Source: Candidatus Kuenenia stuttgartensis (GTDB taxonomy: Bacteria > Planctomycetota > Planctomycetia > Isosphaerales > Isosphaeraceae). Taken from it: a stretch of DNA of 64,000 bases. Under the pieces are notes generated by a model. The model saw only the letters and a list, made by a program, of their open reading frames with translations, ran no database searches and was not told where the DNA came from. Made by a program: the position numbers and the translations under genes. The first letter of the stretch is position 1, and the number at the start of each line of letters is the position of its first letter. Where the stretch lies: contig CAMBEP010000003.1 in the NCBI GenBank assembly GCA_945865635.1, positions 94,237-158,236 of the forward strand. Direction: 5' to 3'. Shown piece by piece: positions 8,301-17,467 of this stretch.

Positions 8301-11033
8301 ATGAGAAAAACCCATTGTTTCTGGCTATTTGGGTGCACGGCAATGATCTGCATGAGTCTGCAGGAAACCAGTGCTGCTGTAGATTATTTAACGGAAATAA
8401 AACCGATTTTGAAATCCCGATGCTATGCCTGTCATGGCTCGCTGATGCAAAAAGCCGGCTTACGACTGGATACCGTATCGCTCATGCACAAAGGCAGCGA
8501 TAACGGTGATGTACTCAAAGGCAATCCAAGCCTTCTGATGGAACGCATCAACGAAGCCAATGTCGCCGACCGCATGCCTCCTGAAGGGGAAGGGGTAACT
8601 CTCACATCTTCAGAAAAAAACCGAATTGCCGAATGGATCGCCGGCGGTGCCATTTCACCCATCGATGAAAAGCCGGAACCAAGCCCTAAAGATCACTGGG
8701 CATTTCGTCCGATTGTCAAACCTGCTATCCCCAAAGTGAACCAGACCAATTGGGTACAGAACCCGATTGATTCATTTATTCTTCACCAATTGGAATCAAA
8801 AGGCCTGACGCCCGCCCCTAAAGCTGATGCTCTGGCCTTGCTGCGTCGTTTAAACATCGACCTGATTGGCCTGCCCCCATCGATCAATGAAATCCAATCT
8901 GTATTCTCGCAACACAATCCAAACTGGTATGCAACAACCTCTGCAAGGCTCTTGAAAGACCCCCGTCATGGGGAGCGATGGGCACGTCATTGGATGGACA
9001 TCTGGCGATATAGCGACTGGTGGGGCCTGGGTGCCGAGCTGCGAAATAGCCAGAAACAGATCTGGCATTGGCGGGACTGGATTGTTGAATCTCTGAATCG
9101 TGATAAACCCTACGACAGCATGGTCCGGCTCATGCTGGCCGCTGACGAAATCGATCCAGAAGATTTGGGATCATTAAGAGCCTCCGGATACCTGGCCCGA
9201 AATTATTTCCTCTTTAATCGCAACCAATGGCTTGATGAAACCGTAGAGCATGTGAGCAAGGCGTTTCTGGGATTGACGATCAATTGTGCAAAATGCCATG
9301 ACCATAAGTTTGACCCTATCAAACAAACCGATTATTACTCGATGCGCGCCGTATTTGAACCTTACCTCGTGCGAAATGACGTAGTGCCCGGAACTCTGGA
9401 TACCAAACAGGATGGTATTTCAAGAGCTTATGATGCCTATCTAAACGAGCCAACCTATCGATTTATTCGGGGCCAGGAAAACAGCCCTGATAAAAGAGTC
9501 GTAATTCCACCTGATGTGCCAGCATTTTTGACTGGTTCAGGATTAATTGTAAAACCAATCGCATTGCCCACACCGGCTTGGCACCCAGAAATTCGACCAC
9601 ATGTTCGCTTATCAAATTTGAAACAGAAACAAATGCTGGTCGAATCGGCAAAAGCTGAGCTTTTTCAAGCCCAAAACGCTTGGAAATTAGCCAGCGACGA
9701 TGAGCAGCAACGCAAGCAATTAGCTTCCAAATCGAGCATTTCAAATCCGGATCAAAAAGCTTCATCGACCACAACGGAAAAATTGCTCGCTCGAAACCTT
9801 GCGGAAAAGACCTTGAGAGCGGCTGAAGAGGAATGGGCATCGGTGAGACTACGCGCGGCTGCAGATCTATCAAGTGCGCGATCGGCCTCTGAGGAATCCA
9901 GTCAAGAACTGGTCAAAATATCGGTTTGGGCCGAGCGACAGGCATCTGTTTCGCGAGCGGATGCAGAATTGGCCCGATGCGAACTGGAGCTTTTTCGTGG
10001 TGATAAACCGCAGAAGCCGGAATTACAGAAGAAGTTCGAATCCGCTAAAAGCCTGGCAGAACAAGCCAAAGCCAAGCTGGCCGAACCACCGGGCAAGCAC
10101 ACCTCGCTCGTCGGGGCCGAGCATGTACCCACCAAATTTAAATCATCGACGGCATTCGACCCAATACCCACCTTCCCAAGCCAAAGCTCAGGACGCCGTA
10201 CCGCCCTTGCGGAATGGATCACCAGCCCCAATCATCCTCTGACCGCGCGAGTCGCCGTCAATCATATCTGGGCCAGGCATATGGGTAAGCCTCTGGTACC
10301 AAGTCTTTTCGACTTCGGACGCAAGGGGCAGCTACCATCGCACCCGAAACTCCTCGACTGGCTGGCAGCAGAATTTGTCGAAAACGGCTGGAGCATGAAG
10401 CACATCCACCGACTGATTGTCGAATCCTCAGCCTATCAAATGCAATCATCGCTGCTGAATGCATCTGAAAAAAACTTGGAGATCGATGCCGACAATAAGA
10501 ATTTCTGGCGCCGAGAGCCAATTCGGATCGAATCGCAAGTTGTACGAGATTCCATTCTAAAGCTTTCGGAAACTCTTGACCCAACCATGGGTGGCCCACC
10601 TATTGAGTCCAGCCTACAAACCAATTCAAATCGTCGCAGCCTTTATTTTTTTCATTCCAATAATGATAGAAATCTCTTCCTGACAACATTTGACGAAGCC
10701 ATGGTGAAGGACTGTTACCAGCGCGAACAAAGTATTGTACCGCAACAAGCCCTGGCTTTATCCAACTCGCGTTTGGTGCATGATTCAGCACCCCGAATCG
10801 CTCAAGAAATTGCCAATAAAATGGCACCTGAAACCAATGAGGCAAAATTTGTGAATCTGGCTTTTATCTATACACTTGGAATAGTGCCAAGCCGCGATGA
10901 AACACTGGCATCGATCAAGGCCATGGAGAGCTGGAAAAAGCTGGTAGACCAAAAACCAGACTCTGAAAAAATAGCCAGAACAAACCTGATCTGGGCGCTT
11001 CTCAATCACAACGATTTTGTCACCTTGCGATAA
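8301..11033 (+). CDS. PSCyt1 / DUF1549 / DUF1553 planctomycete cytochrome-type protein
   Basis: 910 residues from ATG 8301, the start that gives a signal peptide (residues 1-25); an in-frame ATG at 8244 is less likely. Domain order is typical of planctomycetes. PSCyt1 comes first with a heme-attachment CxxCH (C41, C44, H45). DUF1549 follows (about 140-345) and ends in CAKCHDHKFDP (C329). Then a long Ala/Glu/Lys-rich coiled-coil segment (about 440-600) and DUF1553 (about 630-890, ending LLNHNDFVTLR). The family is abundant in Planctomycetota and is thought to act in the periplasm, probably in redox or polysaccharide metabolism, but no reaction is firmly established. The partner DUF1501 gene starts 9 bp downstream, so the two form an operon. 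Confidence 0.95.
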   Translation: MRKTHCFWLFGCTAMICMSLQETSAAVDYLTEIKPILKSRCYACHGSLMQKAGLRLDTVSLMHKGSDNGDVLKGNPSLLMERINEANVADRMPPEGEGVTLTSSEKNRIAEWIAGGAISPIDEKPEPSPKDHWAFRPIVKPAIPKVNQTNWVQNPIDSFILHQLESKGLTPAPKADALALLRRLNIDLIGLPPSINEIQSVFSQHNPNWYATTSARLLKDPRHGERWARHWMDIWRYSDWWGLGAELRNSQKQIWHWRDWIVESLNRDKPYDSMVRLMLAADEIDPEDLGSLRASGYLARNYFLFNRNQWLDETVEHVSKAFLGLTINCAKCHDHKFDPIKQTDYYSMRAVFEPYLVRNDVVPGTLDTKQDGISRAYDAYLNEPTYRFIRGQENSPDKRVVIPPDVPAFLTGSGLIVKPIALPTPAWHPEIRPHVRLSNLKQKQMLVESAKAELFQAQNAWKLASDDEQQRKQLASKSSISNPDQKASSTTTEKLLARNLAEKTLRAAEEEWASVRLRAAADLSSARSASEESSQELVKISVWAERQASVSRADAELARCELELFRGDKPQKPELQKKFESAKSLAEQAKAKLAEPPGKHTSLVGAEHVPTKFKSSTAFDPIPTFPSQSSGRRTALAEWITSPNHPLTARVAVNHIWARHMGKPLVPSLFDFGRKGQLPSHPKLLDWLAAEFVENGWSMKHIHRLIVESSAYQMQSSLLNASEKNLEIDADNKNFWRREPIRIESQVVRDSILKLSETLDPTMGGPPIESSLQTNSNRRSLYFFHSNNDRNLFLTTFDEAMVKDCYQREQSIVPQQALALSNSRLVHDSAPRIAQEIANKMAPETNEAKFVNLAFIYTLGIVPSRDETLASIKAMESWKKLVDQKPDSEKIARTNLIWALLNHNDFVTLR

Positions 11034-11042
11034 TCCGAAATC

Positions 11043-12527
11043 ATGAAAACCTCGCGTCAAAACCAATCCAATCACAGGTACGGAATGTGCCAAGGCCAGC
11101 ACACGGCCAGACGCGCCTTCCTGGCCGACATGGGCATGGGCTTCACCGGCCTGGCTTTAGGTGCAATGCTGCACGATGAAACCCAGGCCAATGACACGAC
11201 TTGGGCTCCACCCGATGGTCGGCCCCACTTCACGCCCAAGGCAAAAAATGTGATCTGGCTCTTCATGAATGGTGGTGTCAGCCATGTGGAGAGCTTCGAT
11301 CCAAAGCCCATGCTGACAAAATATGCGGGCAAAACCATTTCAGAAACTCCGTTCGCAAGCACCCAGGACCCCAAAAAACTGGCTATCGAGCGGCTCGTTG
11401 TGCCCGATGCCAATGGCAATCAACGCAACAAACTCTTCCCTCTGCAGGTGGGATTTAGAAAACATGGCGAAAGTGGTATCGAAATCAGTGACTGGTTCCC
11501 TCACACGGCCAGGCATGTCGACAAACTCGCTATTGTGAGATCCATGTGGACAACCGACAGTAACCACGGCGCCCAGACCCAGTTCCATTCAGGACGCCAT
11601 CAAAACGATGGCGACTTCCCCAATCTCGGTGCCTGGGTACATTATGGGCTTGGATCCCTCAACGATAATCTGCCTCAATTCATTTCCATTGGAACTCGAG
11701 AATACTGGAACAAGAAAGATGGCCATTATCTAGGCCCAGCTCATGATGCTGTCCCTCTAAGAATTGATCCTAAGAATCCGCTCGATTTCGGAAATCCCGA
11801 AACCCCATTCCAAGCCAAGGCCCAAGAGACCGGATTCGAACTCATTGAAAAGCTCAATCGCTTGCGGAGTATCGAGTACCCGCACGACCCCGCTATGGCA
11901 GCTCGTGTGGCTTCCTATGAACTTGCTTATCGTATGCAGCGGTCGGTCCCTGAAGTGGTCGATTTTTCGAATGAATCCGCTGAAACTAAGTCGCTTTATG
12001 GGCTCGACAACCCGCAATGCCGCGATTTCGGTATGCAACTTCTTGCAGCCCGTAGGCTTGTGGAACGTGGTGTACGATTCATCCAAATTCAGCATGGTGG
12101 AGGCGGAGCAGGGGCCTGGGATGCTCACAGTGCCTTGAAAGCAAACCACTCACAATTGGCCAAGGCTGTGGATCAGCCTGTTGGTGCTTTGCTTGAAGAC
12201 TTGAACAGACGCGGGTTGCTAAATGAAACCCTGGTCATTTTTGCAAGCGAATTTGGCAGAACTCCTGGCACTCAAGGCGCAGATGGCCGCGATCATCACA
12301 TCTTTGGATTTTCCGTGTGGATGGCTGGCGGCGGAATCAAGGGCGGAATTGCTCACGGAGCGACCGATGAAATCGGATTCCATGCCAGTGAAAATCGCCA
12401 TTATGTCACCGATATTCATGCCACCATTCTGCATCAAATGGGTTTGGATTCACGAAAACTCGAAATCCCAGGCCGAAAACGTCTGGAAATCGACCACGGA
12501 ACACCGATTCAAGCCATTCTGGCCTAA
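11043..12527 (+). CDS. DUF1501 family protein (sulfatase/phosphatase-like fold)
   Basis: 494 residues, starting 9 bp after the stop of the DUF1549/DUF1553 gene. The N-terminus carries a twin-arginine-like signal ([16 protein letters not shown]), suggesting Tat export of a folded cofactor-bearing protein. DUF1501 hallmarks are present: [21 protein letters not shown] near the start, then SFQ-like [13 protein letters not shown], and near the end [14 protein letters not shown] and [17 protein letters not shown]. These metal-binding residues place the family near the alkaline phosphatase/sulfatase superfamily. DUF1549/1553 and DUF1501 genes are almost always paired in planctomycetes, which implies a shared exported complex. 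The substrate is unknown. Confidence 0.95.
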   Translation: MKTSRQNQSNHRYGMCQGQHTARRAFLADMGMGFTGLALGAMLHDETQANDTTWAPPDGRPHFTPKAKNVIWLFMNGGVSHVESFDPKPMLTKYAGKTISETPFASTQDPKKLAIERLVVPDANGNQRNKLFPLQVGFRKHGESGIEISDWFPHTARHVDKLAIVRSMWTTDSNHGAQTQFHSGRHQNDGDFPNLGAWVHYGLGSLNDNLPQFISIGTREYWNKKDGHYLGPAHDAVPLRIDPKNPLDFGNPETPFQAKAQETGFELIEKLNRLRSIEYPHDPAMAARVASYELAYRMQRSVPEVVDFSNESAETKSLYGLDNPQCRDFGMQLLAARRLVERGVRFIQIQHGGGGAGAWDAHSALKANHSQLAKAVDQPVGALLEDLNRRGLLNETLVIFASEFGRTPGTQGADGRDHHIFGFSVWMAGGGIKGGIAHGATDEIGFHASENRHYVTDIHATILHQMGLDSRKLEIPGRKRLEIDHGTPIQAILA

Positions 12528-12579
12528 TTTCCAGGAATGACTCAATCAAATCTGTCGCGAAGCCTGAATCACTTGCCTT

Positions 12580-14361
12580 CTATTCTGCACGATTCTCGTT
12601 CAAGATTCGGGCAATCTCGTTCAAAGTGCGTCGGTCGTGTGTACAAAAATGGTCTTGAACCGGTAAGACCACTTGACTGACTGCTTCATCAATCAGACTG
12701 CTTTTGAAAGGTACAAGGCCGTCTGTAGATAACTGACGTGGTAACATTGGTGTCAAATTGGCCTGAATCGAATGTGAGTTAAGCCCATCCTTAAGCCTCA
12801 AATTGTTAGTCACAGCCAAAATTGGGCTCTCCGGGCTCTGGTTGTCGATAGACGAAGGTACTCGATTGCGATATTCCGGCTGAAACGCATCAATCCCATT
12901 ATTTTCTATGATTTCCGTATGAAATAATTCCAGAAGTTTGCGACGTGGCAAAACTGCCGACAAAGCCCGTGCTTCAACTTGGTCCGCAATCCGACTACCA
13001 CGCATCGTGGCAGTCAGATAAATCACACGATTGATTTCCGAGACTGGCTCAAAAAAAATTGCTGGCTCCGATGCCTGGCGAATAGTTTCTCTCATGACAA
13101 GTTCGTCCCAAGATCTTGTAAATAAAGTCTGCTCAATTTTTTGATCGCTGTGGCTCGTGAGCAAGCGGGCAATGGGACCACCCAAACTGTGTCCTAATAC
13201 GACTGTATTATCCCAGGCTGTGTCTGTGTGCGATGGGTCGTAATGTGATCGCATGGAGTGAAATGCTCTCCGAATCACGGCCGCATCCTGCAAAATCGTA
13301 TCGCCAGTTGTGTAATACACAATCATGACTTGATAACGCTGTCGCAAAACTGGATCCGCATGCACACTATTTGCGATATCCGCCATGATCCGTGGGCTAC
13401 AGCCTAGCCCATGAATCAGCACCAGCGGAATCCGCCCAGGCCGATATGGATGCACCAGCGTGACACCTTCTTCGTTGGTCAATGAGCTCGGCCACATCAG
13501 ACCCTGAATGGCTTTATTTCGATATCCACTGTGTGAAAGAAGACTAATGACCGGAGTAGTAAAATCTTTGGCCAGTGGGATTTTCAAATCGCCCACCCGC
13601 ACATGATCCGTCTCAAGCGGGTCTATCAGTTCTATCACTGGTACGACCCCCTGACCATCATCCGATTTCACGAGTCTCGCCACTGCCGTGGCTGCAAACT
13701 TCCAGTGCGGCGGGAAAAACATTTCAGGAACGATTCCATCCCGTGGCCTCGGCTTACGATAAACAATCAGGGGAAGGCCAAGCCCTTTCTCACGGGCCGG
13801 ATCTTTGACTTCGATCGTCATAAAACCATTCGCTGGCCAGAGCTCATCTGGCTCAAATTCGTTCATGAAGCCATCGCTACAAGAGATTTGGAAGCCAAGC
13901 TTCTCCAGTTTCTTAGTAGCCAAACGTGCGTCCTGGCCGATCCCAAAGCCTGTGGCCAACAAAAGCCCCTCAAGTGATTCATTATGGAGCTTGATCAAGG
14001 TGCTTGGTTCATGAGCACAGGCTGAACAACTTGCAGGAGAATTCAAGGCATACAAAGAGTAAGTCAATGCATCGCGATAATAAGCAGATGCCGTGGGACT
14101 ACAGAACAACCGTGCCATACGTGCTTGGGCCAAAGCCGATTTTGAATCCTCAGTAGGGCAAGTGGTCGGGACATTGGAAGGAGTCTCCCAAGTCATGATA
14201 TATTTTCGTGTTAGGATCTGTTGTAAAGATGGAATTGGAGCTATTTTTGGCTCCATTACGCAGCCGGTACCAAGCAGAATCAAACATCCAAGCATGACCT
14301 GAAAGGCCTTGCGCTTCGTTCGCAAAAGTATCCATCTGGTATCAGGGTCTGCTTGAATCAT
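12580..14361 (-). CDS. Alpha/beta hydrolase (lipase-like), predicted lipoprotein
   Basis: 593 residues. The N-terminus has a lipoprotein signal with lipobox LLGTGC at about residues 29-34, so the protein is likely membrane-anchored on the periplasmic side. The hydrolase core begins near residue 310 with PLVLIHGLGCSPR (oxyanion-hole HG motif). The nucleophile elbow GHSLGG follows near residue 390, and a late His in QDHFCTH could complete the triad. The first 300 residues are family-specific and not recognised. Lipase, esterase or acyltransferase activity are all possible. The start is uncertain: the in-frame ATG 22 codons later also keeps the signal. Convergent with the DUF1501 gene; no neighbour suggests a pathway. 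Confidence 0.85.
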   Translation of the reverse strand: MIQADPDTRWILLRTKRKAFQVMLGCLILLGTGCVMEPKIAPIPSLQQILTRKYIMTWETPSNVPTTCPTEDSKSALAQARMARLFCSPTASAYYRDALTYSLYALNSPASCSACAHEPSTLIKLHNESLEGLLLATGFGIGQDARLATKKLEKLGFQISCSDGFMNEFEPDELWPANGFMTIEVKDPAREKGLGLPLIVYRKPRPRDGIVPEMFFPPHWKFAATAVARLVKSDDGQGVVPVIELIDPLETDHVRVGDLKIPLAKDFTTPVISLLSHSGYRNKAIQGLMWPSSLTNEEGVTLVHPYRPGRIPLVLIHGLGCSPRIMADIANSVHADPVLRQRYQVMIVYYTTGDTILQDAAVIRRAFHSMRSHYDPSHTDTAWDNTVVLGHSLGGPIARLLTSHSDQKIEQTLFTRSWDELVMRETIRQASEPAIFFEPVSEINRVIYLTATMRGSRIADQVEARALSAVLPRRKLLELFHTEIIENNGIDAFQPEYRNRVPSSIDNQSPESPILAVTNNLRLKDGLNSHSIQANLTPMLPRQLSTDGLVPFKSSLIDEAVSQVVLPVQDHFCTHDRRTLNEIARILNENRAE

Positions 14362-14642
14362 GAATAAAACACGACCCGCATTTTCTGTTTGAAAGACTGG
14401 AGTACAGTTACAATAGAGATTATCGGTATAATAGCTATTTTGGTTGAGATCGTTATTTTAGATTTCTGACTGCAAGTACCTTTTTGCTAAGTAAACCTCC
14501 TTATCTCTGATGAAACGAACCTGGAAGAACCACCATAAACGTTAATTCTAAAACGACTTCAAGCCTGTTGTTCAAGAAACCACCCAAGCCACTCTTCCAA
14601 ATTGGATACCACTACCAGCCTCTACGATAAGCAGAGCTCGAC
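14362..14642. other. Intergenic region upstream of tRNA-Ser
   Basis: AT-rich spacer between the hydrolase start (reading left) and the tRNA promoter (reading right). Nothing else identifiable is seen. Confidence 0.4.
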
Positions 14643-14671
14643 TTGACCGTTTGCAAAGGCTAATGTATGAT
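14643..14671 (+). promoter_or_regulatory. Sigma70-like promoter of tRNA-Ser
   Basis: -35 TTGACC at 14643-14648 and -10 TATGAT at 14666-14671, separated by 17 bp. Predicted transcription would start about 7-8 nt later, just ahead of the tRNA 5' end at 14685. Confidence 0.75.
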
Positions 14672-14684
14672 AGGTACGTTCTGT

Positions 14685-14773
14685 GGAGAGATGGCTGAGT
14701 GGTCGATAGCGACAGTTTGCTAAACTGTTGAACTGGGTAACCGGTTCCGCGGGTTCGAATCCCGCTCTCTCCG
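14685..14773 (+). tRNA. tRNA-Ser (anticodon GCT)
   Basis: 89-nt class II tRNA. The acceptor stem is GGAGAGA (14685-14691) with TCTCTCC (14766-14772), followed by discriminator G at 14773; CCA is not encoded. The anticodon arm CAGTT-TGCTAA-ACTG presents GCT, reading AGC/AGU serine codons. A long variable arm (AACTGGGTAACCGGTT) and a T-arm with GGTTCGAATCC are clear, which identifies serine. A promoter lies directly upstream. Confidence 0.97.
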
Positions 14774-14984
14774 TTTTTATACTTACAGCTTTTGGTGCTT
14801 TATCGTATACCTAATTTAAATTATCCTTATCTTGCAAACCCAATTCATAACCTCGCTGATACTTGCAGCATATTTATCAAAGGGTTGCGTTAAATCTGCA
14901 AACATTTCTTAACGTTCACTCCTGATTCGTTAGAGCCGAAATCACGAAACCTGATTGATCTGAATACTCGATTTACAACTATTG

Positions 14985-15033
14985 AAAAAAAAACACCATC
15001 CTGATTCGCCTTCCTTGGTGAATCTGGATGGTG
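14985..15033 (-). terminator. Rho-independent terminator
   Basis: Reading leftward: CACCATCC, one mismatch, GATTC, a 12-nt loop, GAATC, mismatch, GGATGGTG, then nine T. It lies about 115 nt after the stop of the small lipoprotein gene and probably ends that transcript. The stem also faces the tRNA from the right but lacks a T-run in that direction. Confidence 0.8.
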
Positions 15034-15147
15034 GTTTCGATTTGAAGGGCTTTGACAAGCCGATATTGAGCTTATTCCAAAGATTTTAAGACACTCGCCC
15101 AAATTCTTGGAACCAGCATGTTTTTTCAAGCAGCCTTGAATCGATGC

Positions 15148-15588
15148 TCAAGGCACATTTGGGTTGCCTTGTTGACCTGGACGACCACCTGGAGGAGGCA
15201 CGGCAGGAATATTATCACGACCACCAGAGGTCGGTATCGGACTCTCCAAGTCATCGAGATTGCCTGAGGCATTACGCTCTGGAGCAATATTGCCAGCAGG
15301 CACTGGCGGCGTAATGACGCGTCCACCTGTAGGGGCGGGTACATCAATGCCCAAGGCCTTCATACGTGCTCGCTGAGTTGCGGCCATCGTATTGGCGTAA
15401 GGAAACTTCGGACCTGGGTCAAAATGCTGAACATCGTCATGGAAGTACTTGCCTGAAGGCAAGGTCATTCCAGCGTATTCCACCTGACAACCGGTCGAGA
15501 TGCTGAGTGTGGCCAATGCAGCAGAGGCCATCCAAGCCTTCCGAACCTGCTTCTGCACACACAACCGGACGAATACTATAGCGAACAT
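15148..15588 (-). CDS. Small planctomycete lipoprotein, unknown function
   Basis: 146 residues from the ATG at 15586-15588. That ATG follows a strong Shine-Dalgarno (GGAGGGTG), so it is preferred over the ATG five codons upstream. Lipobox LSISTGC is followed by the conserved segment VEYAGMTLPSGKYFHDDVQ and a GPKFPYANTMAA motif. The rest is Pro/Gly-rich and probably disordered. I recall closely similar small lipoproteins recurring in planctomycete genomes. The role is unknown; it should sit in a membrane facing the periplasm. It has its own downstream terminator. Confidence 0.8.
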   Translation of the reverse strand: MFAIVFVRLCVQKQVRKAWMASAALATLSISTGCQVEYAGMTLPSGKYFHDDVQHFDPGPKFPYANTMAATQRARMKALGIDVPAPTGGRVITPPVPAGNIAPERNASGNLDDLESPIPTSGGRDNIPAVPPPGGRPGQQGNPNVP

Positions 15589-15961
15589 GGTGTCACCCTC
15601 CATGGCGAGAAGGCGGCCCAGCGTGGTAAATTCCAGCGCCTCGGGCCGATCGCTCCTGCTGATCGGAACAATTCCTACATTCAGAATCGTCCGAACTGAC
15701 CACTGACTTGACTGAATCTTAATGATCAGTTCGGGTTTGATGGGTGAGAGGGGGGTGATTGACTGAGTCGACGGAGCATTTTTGGGACGGTATTTTCACG
15801 TCGTGCCGCGATGATCAAGCTTAGAATTCGGCGTATATTGGGAATTCCCGAACAGCAGTTTGAATAAACCGCAATGGCTCGCGGCCCTGACTTTTTGAGG
15901 TAAGCGTCTCCCAAATTCTGAATGTGTAAAGTGCCGGAGCATATTTAGGCTGGGAGTGAGG
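15589..15961. other. Intergenic region with a 9-bp inverted repeat
   Basis: About 370 bp. CCGAACTGA (15691-15699) and TCAGTTCGG (15726-15734) form a perfect inverted repeat around 26 nt. It could be an operator for the small lipoprotein gene or a weak terminator. No credible gene is present. Confidence 0.4.
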
Positions 15962-16336
15962 CTAAGGATATTTCAAATTCGGCCCATCGTTGGCCAGGTC
16001 GGGCGTAAGCCTTTCCAGATCATAGGCAATCGGCAGGAGGGTATTCAGCCAGTTCTGAAAATCAACAAATCTACTGAATCCAAAAAGACTTGCGATTTTA
16101 TCTCGCTGCTTTTTGTCATGGATTTGGCCAAGAACCTTCAGGAACTTGACAAACCCGTTATGCGATTTCTGAGGTGAGTACCCTTCACGCCAGAAATAAG
16201 CCTTGGCGAGTTTTTCTGTCGTCATTTGCAGGTAATGTAACGTATGGCAAACCGCAGGCCCATGGCCGCGAAGCAATTGATATGCTTCGTGATCCGATTT
16301 CGAATGCTGCCACCCGAGTTCCTGTGAGGTGTTCAT
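15962..16336 (-). CDS. HEPN-like domain protein
   Basis: 124 residues from the ATG at 16334-16336, which overlaps the stop of the upstream gene as ATGA. The sequence looks like a small HEPN four-helix protein. It has an N-terminal helix with AYQLLRGHG, a central helix pair with TTEKLAKAYFWRE, SHNGFVKFL (compare the THN-L motif of HEPN proteins), and a C-terminal ERLTPDLANDGPNLKYP stretch that recalls HEPN proteins ending in GPN-EYPW. HEPN proteins are often RNases or toxins and are often encoded with a small partner. Here the partner is the 117-residue protein translated just before it. Fold call moderate; toxin function only inferred. Confidence 0.65.
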   Translation of the reverse strand: MNTSQELGWQHSKSDHEAYQLLRGHGPAVCHTLHYLQMTTEKLAKAYFWREGYSPQKSHNGFVKFLKVLGQIHDKKQRDKIASLFGFSRFVDFQNWLNTLLPIAYDLERLTPDLANDGPNLKYP

Positions 16337-16686
16337 TTCACAGGACGAGTCTTGAACTCTGAAAAAACCTGTTCCTGCTCCAAAGTCCATGAACTGGGAA
16401 TCGATAACTTCTGATTTCGAATCTGGTCCCATTGCTTCGGCGTGACATCAAGCACCAGAAGCCGGTGCTCGGTCTGTTTGCCCATATCAACGCCAAAATC
16501 AATTGGCTCAAGGGCTTCCGTGAAACGATCCGCGATCAGTTTATTGACCTCGATAAACCGAATTTCACGCTCGCCGGCGTTCTTGGGCAGGTTATGAACG
16601 GAAACTACGCCAGGATCCGTTTTCAGGTGCTTCGTGGCATACCATATGGCTAGTTTGTCTCGGTCGAATTTGACAGTAGACATCAC
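16333..16686 (-). CDS. Small conserved-looking partner of the HEPN-like protein
   Basis: 117 residues, not assigned to a named family. Conserved-looking features are LAIWYATKHLKTDPGV, an NLPKNAGEREIRFIEVNKL segment that reads like an alpha-beta interface motif, and VTPKQWDQI near the C-terminus. Its stop overlaps the start of the HEPN-like gene by 4 bp, indicating translational coupling and probably a fixed stoichiometry. It is cytosolic, with no signal or membrane segment. The gene starts 54 bp after the ABC ATPase stop on the same strand and could be the tail of that transcript. An antitoxin or adaptor role is speculative. Confidence 0.65.
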   Translation of the reverse strand: MMSTVKFDRDKLAIWYATKHLKTDPGVVSVHNLPKNAGEREIRFIEVNKLIADRFTEALEPIDFGVDMGKQTEHRLLVLDVTPKQWDQIRNQKLSIPSSWTLEQEQVFSEFKTRPVK

Positions 16687-16739
16687 AATGCCCTAGTGTG
16701 CAAGTCAGAATCGAACACGTTTCCGAACCGATGCCCGCC

Positions 16740-17408
16740 TTACTTCTTCAACAGGCCGTCTTCAATTTCCAGAAGCATATCTTGCGGCTGGATAAACCGC
16801 CGGTCGTGTGTCACAACCACCAAAGTTGTCCCGAGCTCACGCTGAAGTTCTCGCAAAATCCGAAAAACATCTTCCCCTGTGCGGGTATCCAACTGTCCCG
16901 TAGGCTCATCGGCAAGAACCACTTGAGGGTTCTTCACCAAAGCACGTGCAATGGCGACTCGCTGTTGCTCACCGCCCGACATCTGTATCGGCCGGTGTGT
17001 CAACCGGTGCCCCAACCCCACTTTGGTCAGCATCGCCTTGGCACGCTCACGCAGTTCTGGTGTTATGCCAACGGGCAGGAACGGTACAAGCACATTCTCA
17101 AAGGCTGTTAAATTACCCACAAGATTGAACGCCTGAAAGATGATCCCAATTTTGTCACGCCGAAACAAATCTTTTTCTGGCTCGGTCATCTTCGTCAAAT
17201 CTTGACCATCGATCACCACTTGCCCCTTGGTCGGCTGATCCATCGCACCAATCAAGTGCAACAAAGTGCTTTTGCCAGAACCCGATGGCCCTACAATAAA
17301 TGCGCACTGGCCTGCTGGAATCGACAGGCTGACGCCGTGCAGAATCTCCATGACGCCTTCGCCGCTGCGATACGATTTGGTCACGTCACGGGTTTCAATC
17401 ATCGACAT
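16740..17408 (-). CDS. ABC transporter ATP-binding protein (MacB/LolD type)
   Basis: 222 residues, full length for this class. Walker A VGPSGSGKST, Q-loop IFQAFNLV, signature MSGGEQQRVAIARAL, Walker B VVLADEPTGQLD and the H-loop VVTHD are all intact. The MacB/LolD subfamily is indicated by the EPTGQLDTRTGEDVF stretch and the short length. It powers mechanotransmission-type export through FtsX-like permeases, two of which are encoded immediately upstream on the same strand (gap 59 bp to the nearer one). Likely substrates are lipoproteins or small hydrophobic compounds; nothing in the sequence narrows this. Confidence 0.96.
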   Translation of the reverse strand: MSMIETRDVTKSYRSGEGVMEILHGVSLSIPAGQCAFIVGPSGSGKSTLLHLIGAMDQPTKGQVVIDGQDLTKMTEPEKDLFRRDKIGIIFQAFNLVGNLTAFENVLVPFLPVGITPELRERAKAMLTKVGLGHRLTHRPIQMSGGEQQRVAIARALVKNPQVVLADEPTGQLDTRTGEDVFRILRELQRELGTTLVVVTHDRRFIQPQDMLLEIEDGLLKK

Positions 17409-17467
17409 CGCTGTTATGTTCCATGTCTCTATAGATCAGTGAGATACCGCTTTTATGGACATCCATA

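Noticed and set aside
15726..15914. 62-residue open frame between the small lipoprotein and the HEPN-like gene
   Set aside because: No ribosome-binding site, unusual composition and no recognisable motif.
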